From Nematostella vectensis (lineage: Eukaryota > Cnidaria > Anthozoa > Actiniaria > Edwardsiidae), in contig NC_064048.1 in NCBI RefSeq assembly GCF_932526225.1, positions 211,340 to 275,339 on the forward strand: 64,000 nt of DNA, written 5' to 3'. A program made the position numbers and the translations under genes. The notes beneath the pieces were generated by a model. The model ran no database searches. It saw nothing but the letters and a program-made list of their open reading frames with translations, and was not told where the DNA came from. Below, one piece after another: positions 45,677 through 59,153 of the stretch. Position 1 is the stretch's first letter. Each line of letters begins with the position of its first letter.

Positions 45677-48600
45677 ATGATTGGAGCGGTATCACACGAG
45701 TCAGACGCTGCTGATTCTTGTTCGATGTAAGTCTTTTCATTTAAGCTTTTACATTTTATTTTATCTTTTTAGCCCAAGGCTTTGTGTTTTAAAATATGTA
45801 TTTATTCATGGCATTCGCCTTTGCTTTGATTTTTTTCCCATAGCGATTGCCCGGGGGTGTCTCTAGCGGTAAAAAAGCCAAGGTTTCCTTTGCATCTCTA
45901 CACCAAAGAGAGAAAGGAGCAACAAGCCCGATTGATACAACTAAAGCTAGGGCAAGATTCGAGGTTGACAGAGCTCGAGCAGGATATCGAGCGCAAGCAA
46001 CGGGAATTAGTCGAGACAAACAATCAAGTCCATCGACTTGAAGAAAGGATTTGGAAACGGAAGAAGCGTGTAAGTCAATCTAAATGCATGTAATACTTAG
46101 TACAGGGAAGCTTCGTTTCTTGACATGTATTTCAAATAATGTCCATTGTTGCTTTTGCTGAGTTAATTATCACGGTGTAAAAGAGGATATGTGACATCAG
46201 TGCAAATCAGTACGTAGGTTATAAGTTAAATCGGAAAAAATCAAGGGTCACACTTTACATAGTTTTCCCAATGAATTCAAATTCCTTTTAAAAATACACA
46301 AAATTAATGATAACAGAATCAATTGGTAAGCACAAAATATAGTTATAAACAAGAAAGATAATTGCAAAGTACTGCAGGTTTGATTTATAAGTACTTAGCC
46401 AATTTTTTTTTTTTCAAACAGACAATCTACATCATTTTTTAAATTTATTTTCAGCTTGGAGAACTAAAGGAAAATGATTTGGACACAAATATTGTGAATG
46501 CCAAGCGACCAAGAAAATCAAGCAGTGTTTTGCAGTCATGTAGTGACAAATTAAACCTCTCAAGATCACAGCAAATTAGAAGAAAAAAGCAAACGATTGC
46601 AGCTCTCAAGCCAATCCACTGTAAGACAAGTGCCAAGCCCAATCCAGTAGATACACATTCTGTCCACGATGGATTGTGAACAACTCTACTGGGAACATCA
46701 TCAACACATGAATTAAAAAAATATATTTCAAATTCAGACGTGTGTATGAAAAGCATTTTACCGGGCATTCTTAAAGCGAAATTCAAGGATTATGCTAATG
46801 GTCAGTCAAACCGTATACGAAGTATGCGAGTGTTATACGATGGAGGGCTTATTGGGAAGCGAAAGTATACCCGCATCCGAAACAGTGGTGATATTGAGAA
46901 ATGTGCTACAAACAGGAAGAAGGAATACTTGAAGGATTAGAAATCCCCAAGATTACCCCTTACAAGAACCTGATGAAATATGTTAATAGTATAGACATTG
47001 GGGACGTAAGGGATCTAAAAAATCTTGCAACAGAGCTCCATGTGGAATCTGCTCCTGGGGTTTATAGACCCTTAAAGCCCTTATTGTTGCGCCTGGCTGA
47101 TATGTACTTAACAGTTAACAGGGAAAATCCATGCCTAAAATGGTTACATGATGAGGAAAACGTCATGTATGTTGCTGTTGGAGCAGATGGGGCACCATTT
47201 GGGAAAGACGATACTGCAACTGGTAAGTGTTTGGCTCAGCTTTGAATAAAGACAAAAATGTATGCTTTTAGGGTGAAAATAAATATGAATTAATTAATGA
47301 CCTAGAATAAAAGCAATGCGTGCCCCCAGGAGTTCATATTTGGGCATGAGGCCATAGCCCACTTCCTGTGGGTGCTGGTGTGAACTGCTGATTCCCATTC
47401 GCACCCAATACGTGGTCTGGATTTATGTTAACAACTACATTTAACAATAGCCACAAAGAAAACTTTTTATCCCAATGGGCAAGGGCTTTAATCATGCCTA
47501 AGATTACCAATTCCCTCTATCCCTCCCTTTTTTATTAAAGTGTCTGGGCCTTACTCTGCATGTTTGTAAGCCAAATTACTGACACTAAGTTATCATTTTT
47601 CAGCATATCTAGTCAGCTTCCTGAACCTGCTCCAGGGAGTTCAGAGTTGCAACAATAACCACTTGCTTCTTGGGGCAGATTGTGATGAGGATCACCCTAT
47701 CAAAGAAATTGAAGAAATTGATGGAAAGACCTTGTTGACTGAAGGAGGGATCAGCTAATCCCTGCTGATCAGAAATGGGTTGCAAGCATGTCTGGTGAAC
47801 TAAATAATGCAGCAACCTATTTCTCATCTTTTGCAAATGTTGACAAAAGATCTAAGTTAACAATGGGTGGTTCAATTGGAGAGAATCAAACTGACACCTG
47901 GAAACCGTGGAAGTTCAGTGATCGATTGAAGGTTGCAGACAAGGTCAAGTCTTATAAAAAAAAACCTGAAAGATCCATCTGGCAAGGATAGGGGTAAAGT
48001 CTCGGCTTTTATTTCCAGTCAGAAATCAAGGCAAGAATACGAACCCCCACTTGGTACATATGTAGATGCAATGAAAGCAGAGCCTCTCCCCAACACAAAC
48101 AATGCATGGCAGCATTGGTTCATGCTTGTTTTAACAATTGCAATGTATTACACTGGTCTCCCTGCCCTAAAGTGTGTGACTAATTTGACTGACCTTTCTA
48201 ATTCATCTGCAATTGTGAAGTTTATGACCTGCGTGAAAACCAAAATGAAGTGTGGGCGCTTATACAAGAACTTCTCACGATGGTTCCGTGAAAAGCGGAA
48301 AAACAAGCTTGCCTTTTCTTACAGGTTTACTGGGCTGGAGTCAAAGAAATTTTCCTGGACCTTTAGCTATGCCATTCAGGAACTTTTAAATATTGAGTCA
48401 GTTGCAGAGAGCACCAAAGTTAAACTCTATGCATTGCAATGGACAGCTTTGCAACTTAGAGACTCTGTATCAATATACACAAGAGTTACAGTGAGTAAAG
48501 AGCTATTTGATGAACTGACTTTGAAATGTCAGCATTATTTTAATGCAATCCGGCTGTTTATTGGTGACAATAAAATTAGCCCCACAATTTGGACAGTCAC

Positions 48601-48895
48601 ATATGCAGTTCCTTATCATTGCCATCAGTTATTGACATCCATAGGGTATGGGCTTGGATTGAATTCTATGCGAGGGGAAGCCAAGCACATCAAGATTCGT
48701 CAATATGTGGAAAACACATGTAATGTACGGAAGGAGGATAGGTGGTGGGTAGTGTTCAAGCACGAGTGTCATTTACACCAAGGAGAGTCGCACAAAATCC
48801 AGCAACATTCTGCTACTGTGGAAATGCTAAAAGTGAAACTCTTGAGAAGTGTGCAATATGTGAGAGTGATCTAATGCGACTGATACAATAAAGTA
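45677..48895 (+). pseudogene. Multi-exon DDE-like gene of unknown family, degenerate
   Basis: E1 45677-45726 (MIGAVSHESDAADSCS, donor GTAAGT); E2 45844-46069 (VKKPRFPLHLYTKERKEQQ, then a coiled coil LTELEQDIERKQREL, donor GTAAGT); E3 46455-47224 (AKRPRKSSSVLQSC; ILPGILKAKFKDYANG; VAVGADGAPFGKDDTAT, donor GTAAGT); E4 from 47602 (YLVSFLNLLQGVQSCNNNHL, LLGADCDEDHP, KWVASMSGELNNAATYF, NTNNAWQHWFMLVL, GLNSMRGEAKHIKIRQY), ending with a Cys motif CYCGNAKSETLEKCAIC near 48815. E1-E2-E3 phases agree. Lesions: in-frame TGA 46677-46679, and shifts near 46910, 47755, 47960 and 48760. VGADGAPFG, LGADCDED and the late Glu (GEAKH) suggest an RNase H-like DDE transposase, but this is inference. Confidence 0.62.
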
Positions 48896-48899
48896 CAAA

Positions 48900-49886
48900 A
48901 GAGTGCAAAGTGCACAATGACTTAAAAAGGCTGTTGTCAGAGGCAGATGGTCTAGTGTTTGGCTAAATTGCGTGCGGTGGTTGACGGGTAATTTGCAATA
49001 TGACGGATCCAGCACACTTTATTTATTCTCTAATTGCACAGTTTTCTAAAGAGAGTTATATGGAGGACAAGCCACCGCAGGTTTGCTGGCACCTCTGATA
49101 ATTGTTATTATAATAATAAAGGGAACAACTGAATAGAGGAACAACTGAATGCTTATGACAAAGGAACTGTAGAATAATTGTCTTACTCTATAGTCATCAG
49201 TGTAATTGCTCTCCCTGTAATTCAGTTTCCACTGCAAATTTAATTCAGGGTTTATTCAGGGTTTATAAACCCTGTTGGTCATCAGCTAGCACTGAAAATA
49301 TCCCCATTAAAACTCCCAAGGAGAGAGGGGGCTCCCTAAAAGAAGCAAGAGGTGTGATTGTGGTTGTTCCATATAAGAAAAAAAAATCCCCAAAATAAGG
49401 AAATAATATATAGATTTAGGCACTGCCTATGAGCGGAGCCAGCATTGAACACCTTTTGTATTGACTGATCGAGGAATTTTTGGGGGATCTAGGATCCTGC
49501 TCTTTACTAAGATTTATTCATTGGACCAACCAAATGGATCGAGGCCTAATTCAATAATTTTAATTATGCAGTACGTCAAAGTTAACAAACACAATTCCTG
49601 GTGTAAATATGGCTGTCAAAGTTGCCAAGTGTCTAATGGTAAATTCTTATTTCCCCACCATAGAAGTTTCATTATGAATATATTTTTAATCAAAACAGTA
49701 CTCCAACAAACTTTGCCTTTGTGCAGAATATGTCATTGATGTAACAGCATTCCAAAGATTCTAAATAAAATATTTAGACTGTTTAAATGCCATACTGTAA
49801 TTTGAATGTATCGATTTAGTGGTGATTCTCTTCTTAATTGGACTGAATATTCAGAAAAATGTCTGGACCCACCCTTTACCATATAG
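48900..49886. other. Non-coding stretch
   Basis: No gene seen. An 18 bp perfect palindrome (cagggtttataaaccctg) lies at 49257-49274. Confidence 0.55.
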
Positions 49887-52307
49887 TGGCCTTGTTGTTG
49901 GTGGCCTACTCCAAAATGAATGCAATGGAGAAAAAAACAGATTGATTTTGGAAGCAAATCCTAAAAAAATACATCTAAGACATCACTGACAATGCTAACT
50001 TCTAATTTCAAACCAAACCCTTTCATTGAACTATGTTTGGGGTAGAGAGGAAACAGCAAAGAATATCATTATATCATTGACTAAAATAATAGTCGACGGG
50101 AGAGGAGAAATAACGGAACTGGACTCAACTTGAAAGGTATGGTGAAAAAAATATAAGAGTAATGAAAATAATTTGATTGAGCATTTATTGACATTTCCCC
50201 TTCCCCATTATCTTAACCCTTTCACCACCACAGGCTTCTAAAGAGGCCAAGCCTATGCTATCCAAGGAATGTGAACATAATTCAATTATTGAAAAAGAAC
50301 ATGGTTATTGCTAGTGTTATAAAGTTTAAGTATCTTGCCCTAAAAAACCCTTCCCCTCATAAAAGTTCCATTAAATGTACATTCTTAAAGCTACATTCTG
50401 ACAAGCTTTGTCCTTGCGAAGAACAAGTAATAGATGAAACAGGATTTCAAAGATATTATATAGTGTCAAACACAGTTTTAGATGAGATGCAATACTGAAG
50501 TTTTCATGTACCATTTTAAGTGGTGATTCCCCATCCTCATGGGAATTAATATCTACAAATATACATCCAGTAATGCATTATATTTTGATGTTTTTAGAAA
50601 CCCTGGATCCAACCATTCCAATAAAAATAATCTAAACCTCTAAAATAAATTTAATGGGAAAGAGACTGACTTGGAAAGGAAATCCAAAAAAGAAGATATA
50701 AGTGAAAGTACTAAATGAAAATTTCTAATTTAAAAATCAAATTTATTCATTAATTTATTCTTGGTGTAGAGGGGAAATAGCACAGAGCATCAATTGCATA
50801 AAAGTAGGAGAAGTAAAAGGAAGAAATATGACTCTTCTTTAAATGTTTGAAAAGAAAATATAACAATAATAATTGTATGATAATTATATTCAGTACTTTC
50901 CTAAAATATCCCCTTTCCCATTATCTTAAGGTTGATAGAAAACTGTTTCTTTACAGATTTATTATTTAAAAAGCTAAAGTTTGTTTTTAGTTTTATATTC
51001 TATAAGTATCTTGTTCTAAAAAAACCTATTGAGTGTGTACTGCTGAATCACATAGTAATGAACTAGTCATTTGAGCTCCCTCCCTTATGTTCATGCAGAA
51101 ATCAGGGGTTAATGTGGGGTTTTAGACCACTTTTTAACCAGAATATGTCAAGAGGGTGGTATTGACTGTTTTTTACTCTTAACTTGGAAACAGGCTAATC
51201 CCCCTAATCTAGTCTAATCCCCCACCCTTTCATGGGACCATGGGTGTGGGGGCATCAAATGACTAGTGAATATGAACTCCCTACTGTTCTCTTCAAGAAA
51301 TGGTTTTTAATTCTCATGTCTTCCAGTTTATATAGATATATATAAATCTCCTGATGATGAGTGGGCAACCACGAAACAGGCTTGTAGAGATGAAACGGTA
51401 GTTCGCGTTTTTTTCCTACAAACCAAGATATATATATCTTGGCCCTCGGGTAGTTCCGGGTTCATAAAAGAGTGAAAACAATTATTTATTATTTCTTTTA
51501 TAACAATCTTTTCATCAAGCCATTAATAATCTAACTAATTTTCCACAACTATTTGAAAAACAATAAACTCATGAGAAGCAAGATGCAGACAATAACAACA
51601 ATACATATTGATAATAGGGGTTGATTTTTTTTACACTCGGTAAGGAAAATTTCTCTTGTAAGTTGAAAAAGTTGCTGTATCTTCTAAGGATATGTAAGTA
51701 TCTTCTTAGGGCTAAGAGCACCGGATATAAAGACGAGAACGAAAATTTGGTCTTATTAAAGACGAAAATTTGTCGAATTCCAGTTTTTGGTGTATTGTAT
51801 TTTATTCAACACATTCAAGAACATAGATAAAACGAAGAATGTCAAAACAAAAGGTGTTATGCTCAAATAATTTGATTACTAAGTTAAGTACTCGCATTCT
51901 CAAAGCAAACAAAAAGGACAACAAAAAGCCCAATAACTGTGATATCCTCAATAGACAATACAAATCGTCGTCCGAAACTCACCTTGCATTATTTTTTGTC
52001 GCTTTCTTGTGGTTGTGTTCGCTTTTTAATGTGAACTGTTACTTGCTTAAATTTACTAGCTAAAACCAGATAAATCTTGGCGTGAATGAATGTTAGTAGA
52101 TCTCCTCTAGTTGACTTTATCCTTAAGTCACAAAATTTGAGGCAAAATAAATAATCATCGCATAATCGGCAATAACTTTTTCCCTTGCTCCGTGCGTGTA
52201 TTGGGCGCCATTTCGGGGCCGTGTGGAGCCTGAGAGTTGCGCGGCTGACTGACTGACTCTGAGATACCAGAGGGTACCCGCACGATGACCACAAAAATCA
52301 AGTCGCA
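49887..52307 (+). repeat. Long direct repeat, right copy (2421 bp)
   Basis: Partner of 40168-42144. It contains an extra piece at about 51240-51470 (cctgatgatgagtgggcaac, then atatatatcttggccctcgg) that resembles a short retroelement tail. It also keeps about 270 bp missing on the left, including acaagctttgtccttgcgaa context at 50220-50410. Confidence 0.85.
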
Positions 52308-53890
52308 TACCCATGCCATATTTCTATGCCTATGGAGCTAGGCTCCGCTATAACAGGGGGATTTCTTTTTAAATATATAGATATATATCCAAAAACTGTA
52401 GAAAAAAATATTTGACCCACAATACGCAATGTTCTTACCCACCAGGGGGTCCCCATAGTAGACAGATTTACTTCACCCATATACTGATTTAGTAATGCCT
52501 TTTGTTAATGATAAAAAACAAGGTTTTGAAAGTCTAATGAAGGATTATCACTATTTCAGTTCTAAAGCCATCTCTCTATACTCTTAAAAATATAAGTTGT
52601 TTGGAACAACTGTATTAAATTAAAATAATTTATAATTGATGCATGGACACCGTGTCTCTCATGCTAAAGGCAAAAAAAAACCTTGCTGGTGCACTGCATT
52701 ATATCAAAGCCTATTACAAATAAATATATATAAAATAATATATAAATAAATACAGAAATTACAAACTCTTGGCTATTTTCATTGGAAAATCTATGTAAAG
52801 TATTGTATAAGTATAAGTATATGGACGTTACAGCATGGATGATGTCAATGATGTTACATTCTCAAGAATTGGATGGAAATAATTTATCTATTTAACAAGA
52901 ATAACAAGTTTGTTTCATTTCGTTGCCAAACATGACTTTGTAAGAGACCTGCAGTATTCAGCTTTGCTTTTTAACTGAAATTATAATGTCATTGCAAACA
53001 TTAACATACTCCATTACTGAGTGCTAACATTCTTTAACTGCTTCTAAAATTGGCAGTTTAAAATTACTTTGCCTGTTTAAAAACTTTCTCTACAACTGTA
53101 AGTTGTGGAATTTTCAATGGCCAATTCCCCTACAACTCTACAGGGCCATAAAAGATACAAGAAGTGTGGACTGGGTAGATTTCATCACGTTTCTACCAGT
53201 TTAATGCTGCGGCTCAAACACCAGGTCTTAACAACTTCGTTTCTCTTTGTAACCTCTTTCTCTTCCTGTCCTTTTCCTTGTAATCATTGTATTTAAGACC
53301 AGCGATCTGAGTTCGTCGAGATTTCTCGGAAAAATGAAGTTTGGGCGCCCTAGCTCAAAATTAAACTGGTAAATGAGAAACAGAAGTAATGACAGCATAG
53401 TTATCAACTTTCATCCTTCTGCTTGAATGATATATACAAAAAAATAATTGGCTTATACAAATCACAGGAGTTTCAATTTAAAAAAATCTGGTTTATTTTC
53501 ATGTAACGTCCATGACACATTTAATTTAATTTTGTTTACCTATTAGAAATTAAGAAAAGAAATAAAATCCCTATTTTTGCTGTGTGTAATTTTTAGAATA
53601 AGCCATATACGGATATATATAAACGTAGAATTTGTTCCTCTTTGTTTTTAATTACTGATGTTGTAAAAGCCGGAGCGCTTGCAAGTTGGCCTCCCAAAAG
53701 GTGTGATTTGTAAGGCAATACATATTTATATTTATATTAGTATAGAATTTATTGCCAGGGTGTTAAGAAACTTACAGCTCAAGAATTTAGTATCATTATA
53801 CAATATTTCTATTGTAGTATTAACAAAATATTCAACAAATGTTAGTTTTAAGAAACTGACATATTATCATTTTGCTTGTATACTATTAAT
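52308..53890. other. AT-rich non-coding stretch
   Basis: Only short frames with no recognisable protein are present. No repeats or elements were recognised apart from simple AT runs. Confidence 0.5.
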
Positions 53891-53894
53891 ATGC

Positions 53895-54112
53895 TGGAGA
53901 ATGTAGAACTTTGGGAGGAATTTAGAGAATCTGGGAGAACTTTGGGAGGAATTGGGAGAATCTGGGAGAACTTTGGGAGGAATTGGGAGAATCTGGGAGA
54001 ACATTGGGAGGAATTGGGAGTATTTTGGAGAACTTTGGAAGGAATTGGGAGAATCTAAGAGAACTTGGGGAGGAATTGGGAGAATCTGGGAAAGCATTGG
54101 GAGGAATTCGAC
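53895..54112 (+). repeat. ~31 bp minisatellite
   Basis: About seven imperfect copies of gaatctgggagaactttggg followed by aggaattggga. The apparent frames through it are repeat artefacts. Confidence 0.9.
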
Positions 54113-54144
54113 CGCTGACGTCTACCTGAGCTCTGTCATCATTT

Positions 54145-54659
54145 CAGGGCTTCTGGAATAATCAATCATTATGCGCTAAATTACGCGGGATTTTGCAATA
54201 CATTTTTCAAAATTTTGCGGGATTCTTTACTGAATTACACGGAATATCAACTGTTACGCCCAAACTACATTTTGTACCGAAGGAAAGCACGAAATAACTT
54301 GAAAATGTAAATTTTTTGCGCGAAAATATCTTAGGCGAGTTTTTATTGGCTCCTAGCCACCAGCCAATTAAATAAGGCATTTTATTATTAGTCCTAGGCC
54401 TTCGCGGTTTAGCAACGAACGCCTATTCATTTTATTTGTTTTAGAAATTCAGTTCGAAATATCGCACTCTTAAGAAGAAGATCTCTCTTTTTTAAGAGAA
54501 ATAGAGGATAGAACCCTAAAAGAACACATCATAAATGTTTTGTCTTTCAAAATTTGGCCAAATTACGCGGGATTACGCGGAAATTTGTGGATTACGAGGA
54601 TTACGCGGAAAAAGCCAAATTACGCGCTTCCGCACAAGCGCGTAATTCCAGAAGCCCTG
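54145..54659. mobile_element. hAT-like MITE (515 bp)
   Basis: The ends are inverted copies: cagggcttctggaat at 54145 and attccagaagccctg ending at 54659 (15 bp TIR). The flanks carry the direct repeat tcattt on each side (54139-54144 and 54660-54665). The interior repeats ttacgcggga-like motifs and has a perfect 12 bp hairpin next to the right TIR (54618-54647). There is no coding frame. CAGGG-type ends suggest hAT, although the target repeat seen is 6 bp rather than 8. Confidence 0.75.
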
Positions 54660-55740
54660 TCATTTTGTTAGCTATACGATCCTTGCTACTTTTTGCTCAG
54701 CCACCTATTGCAAATCGCAATGGCAAAGAGACGTCATTCTATTAATGGAAATTTTGCAAAGTGGGTTTCTCTAGTAGGCCTGATTTCGGGAATCAACATC
54801 ATTCCCTGTTTAGTCCAAGACGAGACTTCACCAGACAAAACTCGTTGGGCTTCTGCTTCTCTGCGGAGATGTTGCATCCCATCCTGGCCCACGGGCGTTC
54901 TCTAGAGGGAAAAGCAATTGCTGTACCACCGTGAAATGCTTGTATATGAATTCTAGGAGCGTCGCTAAAAAACGGAGCGAGCTCCAAGCACTTTCCATTG
55001 GCAAGGACTTAATATTCTGTGTGGAGTCTTGGCTGAATCCAAATTATCTGGATTGACACTGGACGAAAAAACGGATTTGCAGATATAGTAAATATGTTTT
55101 GCAACTATGGTGAAGTCCATATTTACTCGCCTTTACTCAAATTCAAATATTGAATTTGCTTTATATTTGGCACCAAGACAAACCAAGCGAAGGCCGATTT
55201 TTACTTCATATTTGCTAATATTTCAAAAACAGTGCAAAGAACGGATTTGCAGTTCTATTCACGCACCGGTAAATACGATAGCAAATGTTATGTTTTCGTC
55301 ATGTTTGCTTGCATTTGCTCATGATGCAAAGAGTGTATATTCATTATATTTACTACTACAGCAAGGGTCACTTTTGCAAATTATTTGGTCCAATAAGTGT
55401 ATATTTCAAAATCAATAAATTACTATAAACATTATTTTATCAGATCTTGGTCAAAGTAATAATTCTTTGAATATTACTCTTTCAATATTCTAAATAAATC
55501 ACATCTCCTTTATATAATAAATTGTAGCCTCATCTACTGTTTTTCGAGGAAAATAGTTCAATAATAAATCTGAATACTCATAAACTTGTTGTAATAAAAA
55601 TCGTTGTGAATTTGTAAATCAAAGTCGATCACTATATGCTTCAACAATAACATTTTTTGTGCCAACGCACAAGTCCATCATTCATAGCAAAATAGAGAAG
55701 ATTGTGCTAATTCAAAAAGAATAGCTTGCATGTAGACAAC
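54660..55740. other. Non-coding stretch
   Basis: Short frames only, none recognisable. Words such as acggatttgcag (about 55069 and 55239) recur, which hints at an old duplicated repeat. Confidence 0.4.
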
Positions 55741-58700
55741 CTAAAGCTGATGCTTCACAGCCCAATCGGGAGCATCAATTGGTGCAGTTTTTTTCGAATT
55801 AGCACCATCTTTCCTCCTGTACATCATGTTTGTGCTTCTCTGGCCCCTGCCCTTCCTAACTTTTTTTTCTAAGTAGGCCATCAATGAATCGGCCTCCTCA
55901 CTCCTCCATGGAAGCTTATGCTTGTAAAGCAGTTTAGGTGCTTCCTCGTCAGACCCCTCATTTTCTCCATCAGAAACTGTGTGCTCCGAGGACATATAGT
56001 CCACGGACATGATTTCAAAGTATTCCCCTTTTCTCTCCTCGTTGATGCTGGAGCTTTCCCTCAAGGTCTTTTTTCGTAGCTTTGTTTTCTACAAAAAGAG
56101 AAGAGAAACAAATGTATTTGATTTTCTGAATATTGTGAGTTGTTGTCCAGGGAATTCTTGCCTTTTTAAATCATGCATTAAAAATTGAGATTTGGACCTT
56201 GACTATATAAACTGAATCACAAGAGTACCTTGTTTTCATGTGACTGTGAAATAGATACTAACCAAATACCTACTGCTATACACAATGAAGGTAATTTTTA
56301 TTGTATTTTCCTTTCCACTCTTGACTAGTAGACACTATTAAACACTGATTATTAGTAGTTTTTGTTTCAACGTCAGATGAATACCACTCTAAGGGGCCAT
56401 TTACATAGACTAGGGTTCCTCGGGGGGGGGGGATTTGGATTTGATAATTGGTAGAAATATCTAGCAATAGTCTGGCAATGGGATAGGAGACCAACATCTT
56501 AGAGGATTAAGGTCTTCATAATTATCTATGCCATAGCTATCACATCAATCATTAGTTTTAGTCATACTCACTGTGTTAAGCCGGTTGCGCTTTCTCTGCC
56601 TGTTTAAGGCGGCATTATAACTGTCATTTGCTTTTGTGACATGCTCCCTCTTTTTAGTTCTGAAATGGACATGCATTGCAGCTGCAAAAGAAAAAAGGGA
56701 ATTTGTCATCAGGGGCAGATGCAGGATTTTTCCATAGGGGTGGTTGCAGTACTAATTTGAAATGGTGGGGAGTATAATGGATCATTGATTAAATGGGTAT
56801 CATCATGGGTATATGTATAGGTGTATGGTGGATGTGTGCCCCTGGTCATGAGTCAAGGTTCGTAGCGAAAGACCTGTGAGGAAGCAGACGATTTTGCCTT
56901 CAATCTAAACAGTTTGGTTTCTTAACAATATCCAGGGTCCAGAATAAGCTTTTGAAAAAGGTTGTCTGCTGAGATGAACGGTCATACTCACTGTGGACCT
57001 AGGCACACAGAGACAACTCTCCGTCACACAAACAAACCTTTTATGGCAGTTGACGATGACTTGCTATCCGTACTGCGCACTCCCGCAAATATGCCACGAC
57101 TAACTTCTTTGTTGAAGTCATCATCATAACTAAAATAAACAATAACAAGTTTTATTTTTTATTGTACTTTTTTTTTATTTGAACCGGAACTTGAACAATC
57201 GTTAAATTGTTATTATAATTATTAAAACAAATTTAGTCAATTATTTGGCCAAAGAGCTTTAGAGACTGATCAGGTTTTGTTTTGTTTAGCCCTTCTAATT
57301 TCTAGGGTGTCAGGATGCCTGTGCTAAGTGATCAGATAGACTTGATAGACTCATATGCTGATCAGTTCCACCTTCGTCGTCATGTTCCACCTTCGTCTTC
57401 ATCCTCTTTATAGACCTGCCTAACATGAGCCTAAAACAAAATGTTCTATCATTACAACTTGAAACTTCTTTGTGGGGATTTTGAATGACCAATACGCACA
57501 CCCAATGCTTTAATTAAAGGGTATAATCACTGTAAGGTGATTAGAATGTGAGAAATCAATACTCTCATATAATCAACATGAAAAATCTCTCTGCTACATA
57601 TAAGCTATGAGTCATTATAAGTCCATTCGTCCAGCTTCAAATTGTCTACTCTACTCCATGGAATATTCAAGACCCCGGGGTGCTGGGGTGGGGTTCCCGA
57701 AATGTCAGGCGCAGCCGCTTGGCAAGAAAACATACAACTAGAAAATGGCGGGCAATCAAGTTTTCCTTTCGCTAGCAGCTTTAGCAGCGTCGTTTCAAAG
57801 CTGTCTTTTACTTTTATAGATTTTACTGACCCAACAATCCAATCAAATGCAATATCTCGGATGGACGTCACCCTGGGTTGAACCGTTTAAATGACAAAAA
57901 GGCAACCGGCTAGCCTAGCAACCCACCTCAGCCAACCGGGGTACCCGTCCCGGTGGGGCGCCCCACTCACCATGTAAACACAACGGGGATTAAGACAGAG
58001 ATTATATGGAGAGTCGGGGACCTAACTGGGGGACCCCACCGACCCAGGGTCCCCCGCTACCATGTACTGTAAACAGATCAGTATGGCACACAAGTAAAGT
58101 GGAAGCCTCAAGGCAGTCTTATATTCCAGCCCAGAAAACTGAAAACATTCTGGTAGTTTAAAAAACAGCTAGGACTGTTAAAAAAAAGGAAAATTTAAAT
58201 ATGACTTACCGTCAATTCTCGATCAAGTCGTCGACCTCGTCTCCTCGTCTCGGCTCTTTTGCTCGGAGGGTCTCGAGGAGCTGCTGGTTGAATGCAGCTT
58301 GCTGCGCCACAAATCCTCGCATTTGTGCGATAAATTGTTGGTCGTTCGGCTGCTGATTCATTGGTGGCGGGTTCAGTTCATTTAGCCTCAGAGGGTCCAG
58401 AACTTGTCTTGTTTGTTCTGCCCTCTGATCTCCTCGTGGTCGGGGAACAAGGGGAGGTGAATGCAGCATCGAGGGCATTGGTGGTGGCGTTTTTATACCT
58501 TCGGCTGACGAGGACGTGTTGCTAGCGTTACTAGTCGAGGATGAGGCAAAATCGAGTGATCTCGAGGAACCAGAGCGACTTCTTGCCGCCGACATCGAAG
58601 GGGAACTGTTGTTCCTCGAAGCCGAAGAAGCGTCGCGAATGGGAGAAAGATCGGATTCGTCGCTGGACGACAATTCTCGCCTTTCAATAGGCGTTGACGA

Positions 58701-58999
58701 ATCTATAGGTACCCGGCGATTGAGCTGCTCTACTTGTTCTTGAAGGACTGGCGGGTTGTCAGATCGAGCAGTTTGGGCGCCATCTATTTCACCACGTTCT
58801 CTTGAGCTAACATTTGCAACCGAAGCGCTTGCAATGTCGAGCTGCTGCTTCTTTGTTTTGCTTGGAGGATTTTCGGTTCCTATATGCTCTAGCCATTTTA
58901 AAAGATCCAAGCAACGAAAATCACAATAAACGAGAAAGTATTTTAAAGAACAACTACTGATGCGTGCGAGTTTAAGCGCCAAATGATTTGAATCCAGCA
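55741..58999 (-). CDS. Second gene of the CACTA-like element, transcribed away from the transposase (unknown family)
   Basis: Candidate exons on the minus strand: 58999-58208, open for 262 residues, Ser-rich then Gln-rich (SSSDESDLSPIRDASSASRN; NQQPNDQQFIAQMRGFVAQQ), donor GTAAGT just after a TGA at 58212; about 57130-57037 (DDDFNKEVSRGIFAG); 56681-56572 (MHVHFRTKKREHVTKAND, donor GTGAGT); and the last, 56088-55741, ending in the segments LLYKHKLPWRSEEADSLMAY and MYRRKDG with stop at 55741. An exon-like piece at about 57436-57310 is less certain. CACTA elements often encode a second, DNA-binding protein beside the transposase, and the head-to-head position fits that. The exon chain is my inference; the TGA before the first donor may mean a broken copy. 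Confidence 0.5.
57602..58080. other. Intron or spacer sequence with repeat-like GC-rich segment
   Basis: An 88-residue minus-strand frame (57868-57605) is present but looks like repeat sequence rather than an exon. At 57930-58080, ggtacccgtcccggtggggc and related C-runs before catgtaaac are partly inverted copies, as in a small foldback repeat. Confidence 0.35.
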
Positions 59000-59153
59000 C
59001 TCTTTGTTAAGAATCAAGCATGCCTACCATTCCAATGTTCGCTGCTTGCGCTCATTGGTCAAACATCTGCATTCACGTGGGCAGAGCATGATAGCTATCC
59101 GTGTAGTCTGTATCTTTGTACAGCGGTATACCAATTCAAAACATACATTGAAG

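Noticed and set aside
40168-52307. LTR retrotransposon with 2 kb LTRs
   Set aside because: Not accepted as a call: no target duplication, primer-binding site, protease or RT between the repeats. Kept only as a finding to test.
53867-54097. Minus-strand Pro/Ser-rich repeat protein
   Set aside because: Reading of the 31 bp minisatellite with no start context or splice signals.
57605-57868. 88-residue minus-strand frame as an exon of the CACTA partner gene
   Set aside because: Its sequence looks like a dispersed repeat and it lacks clear splice sites on both sides.
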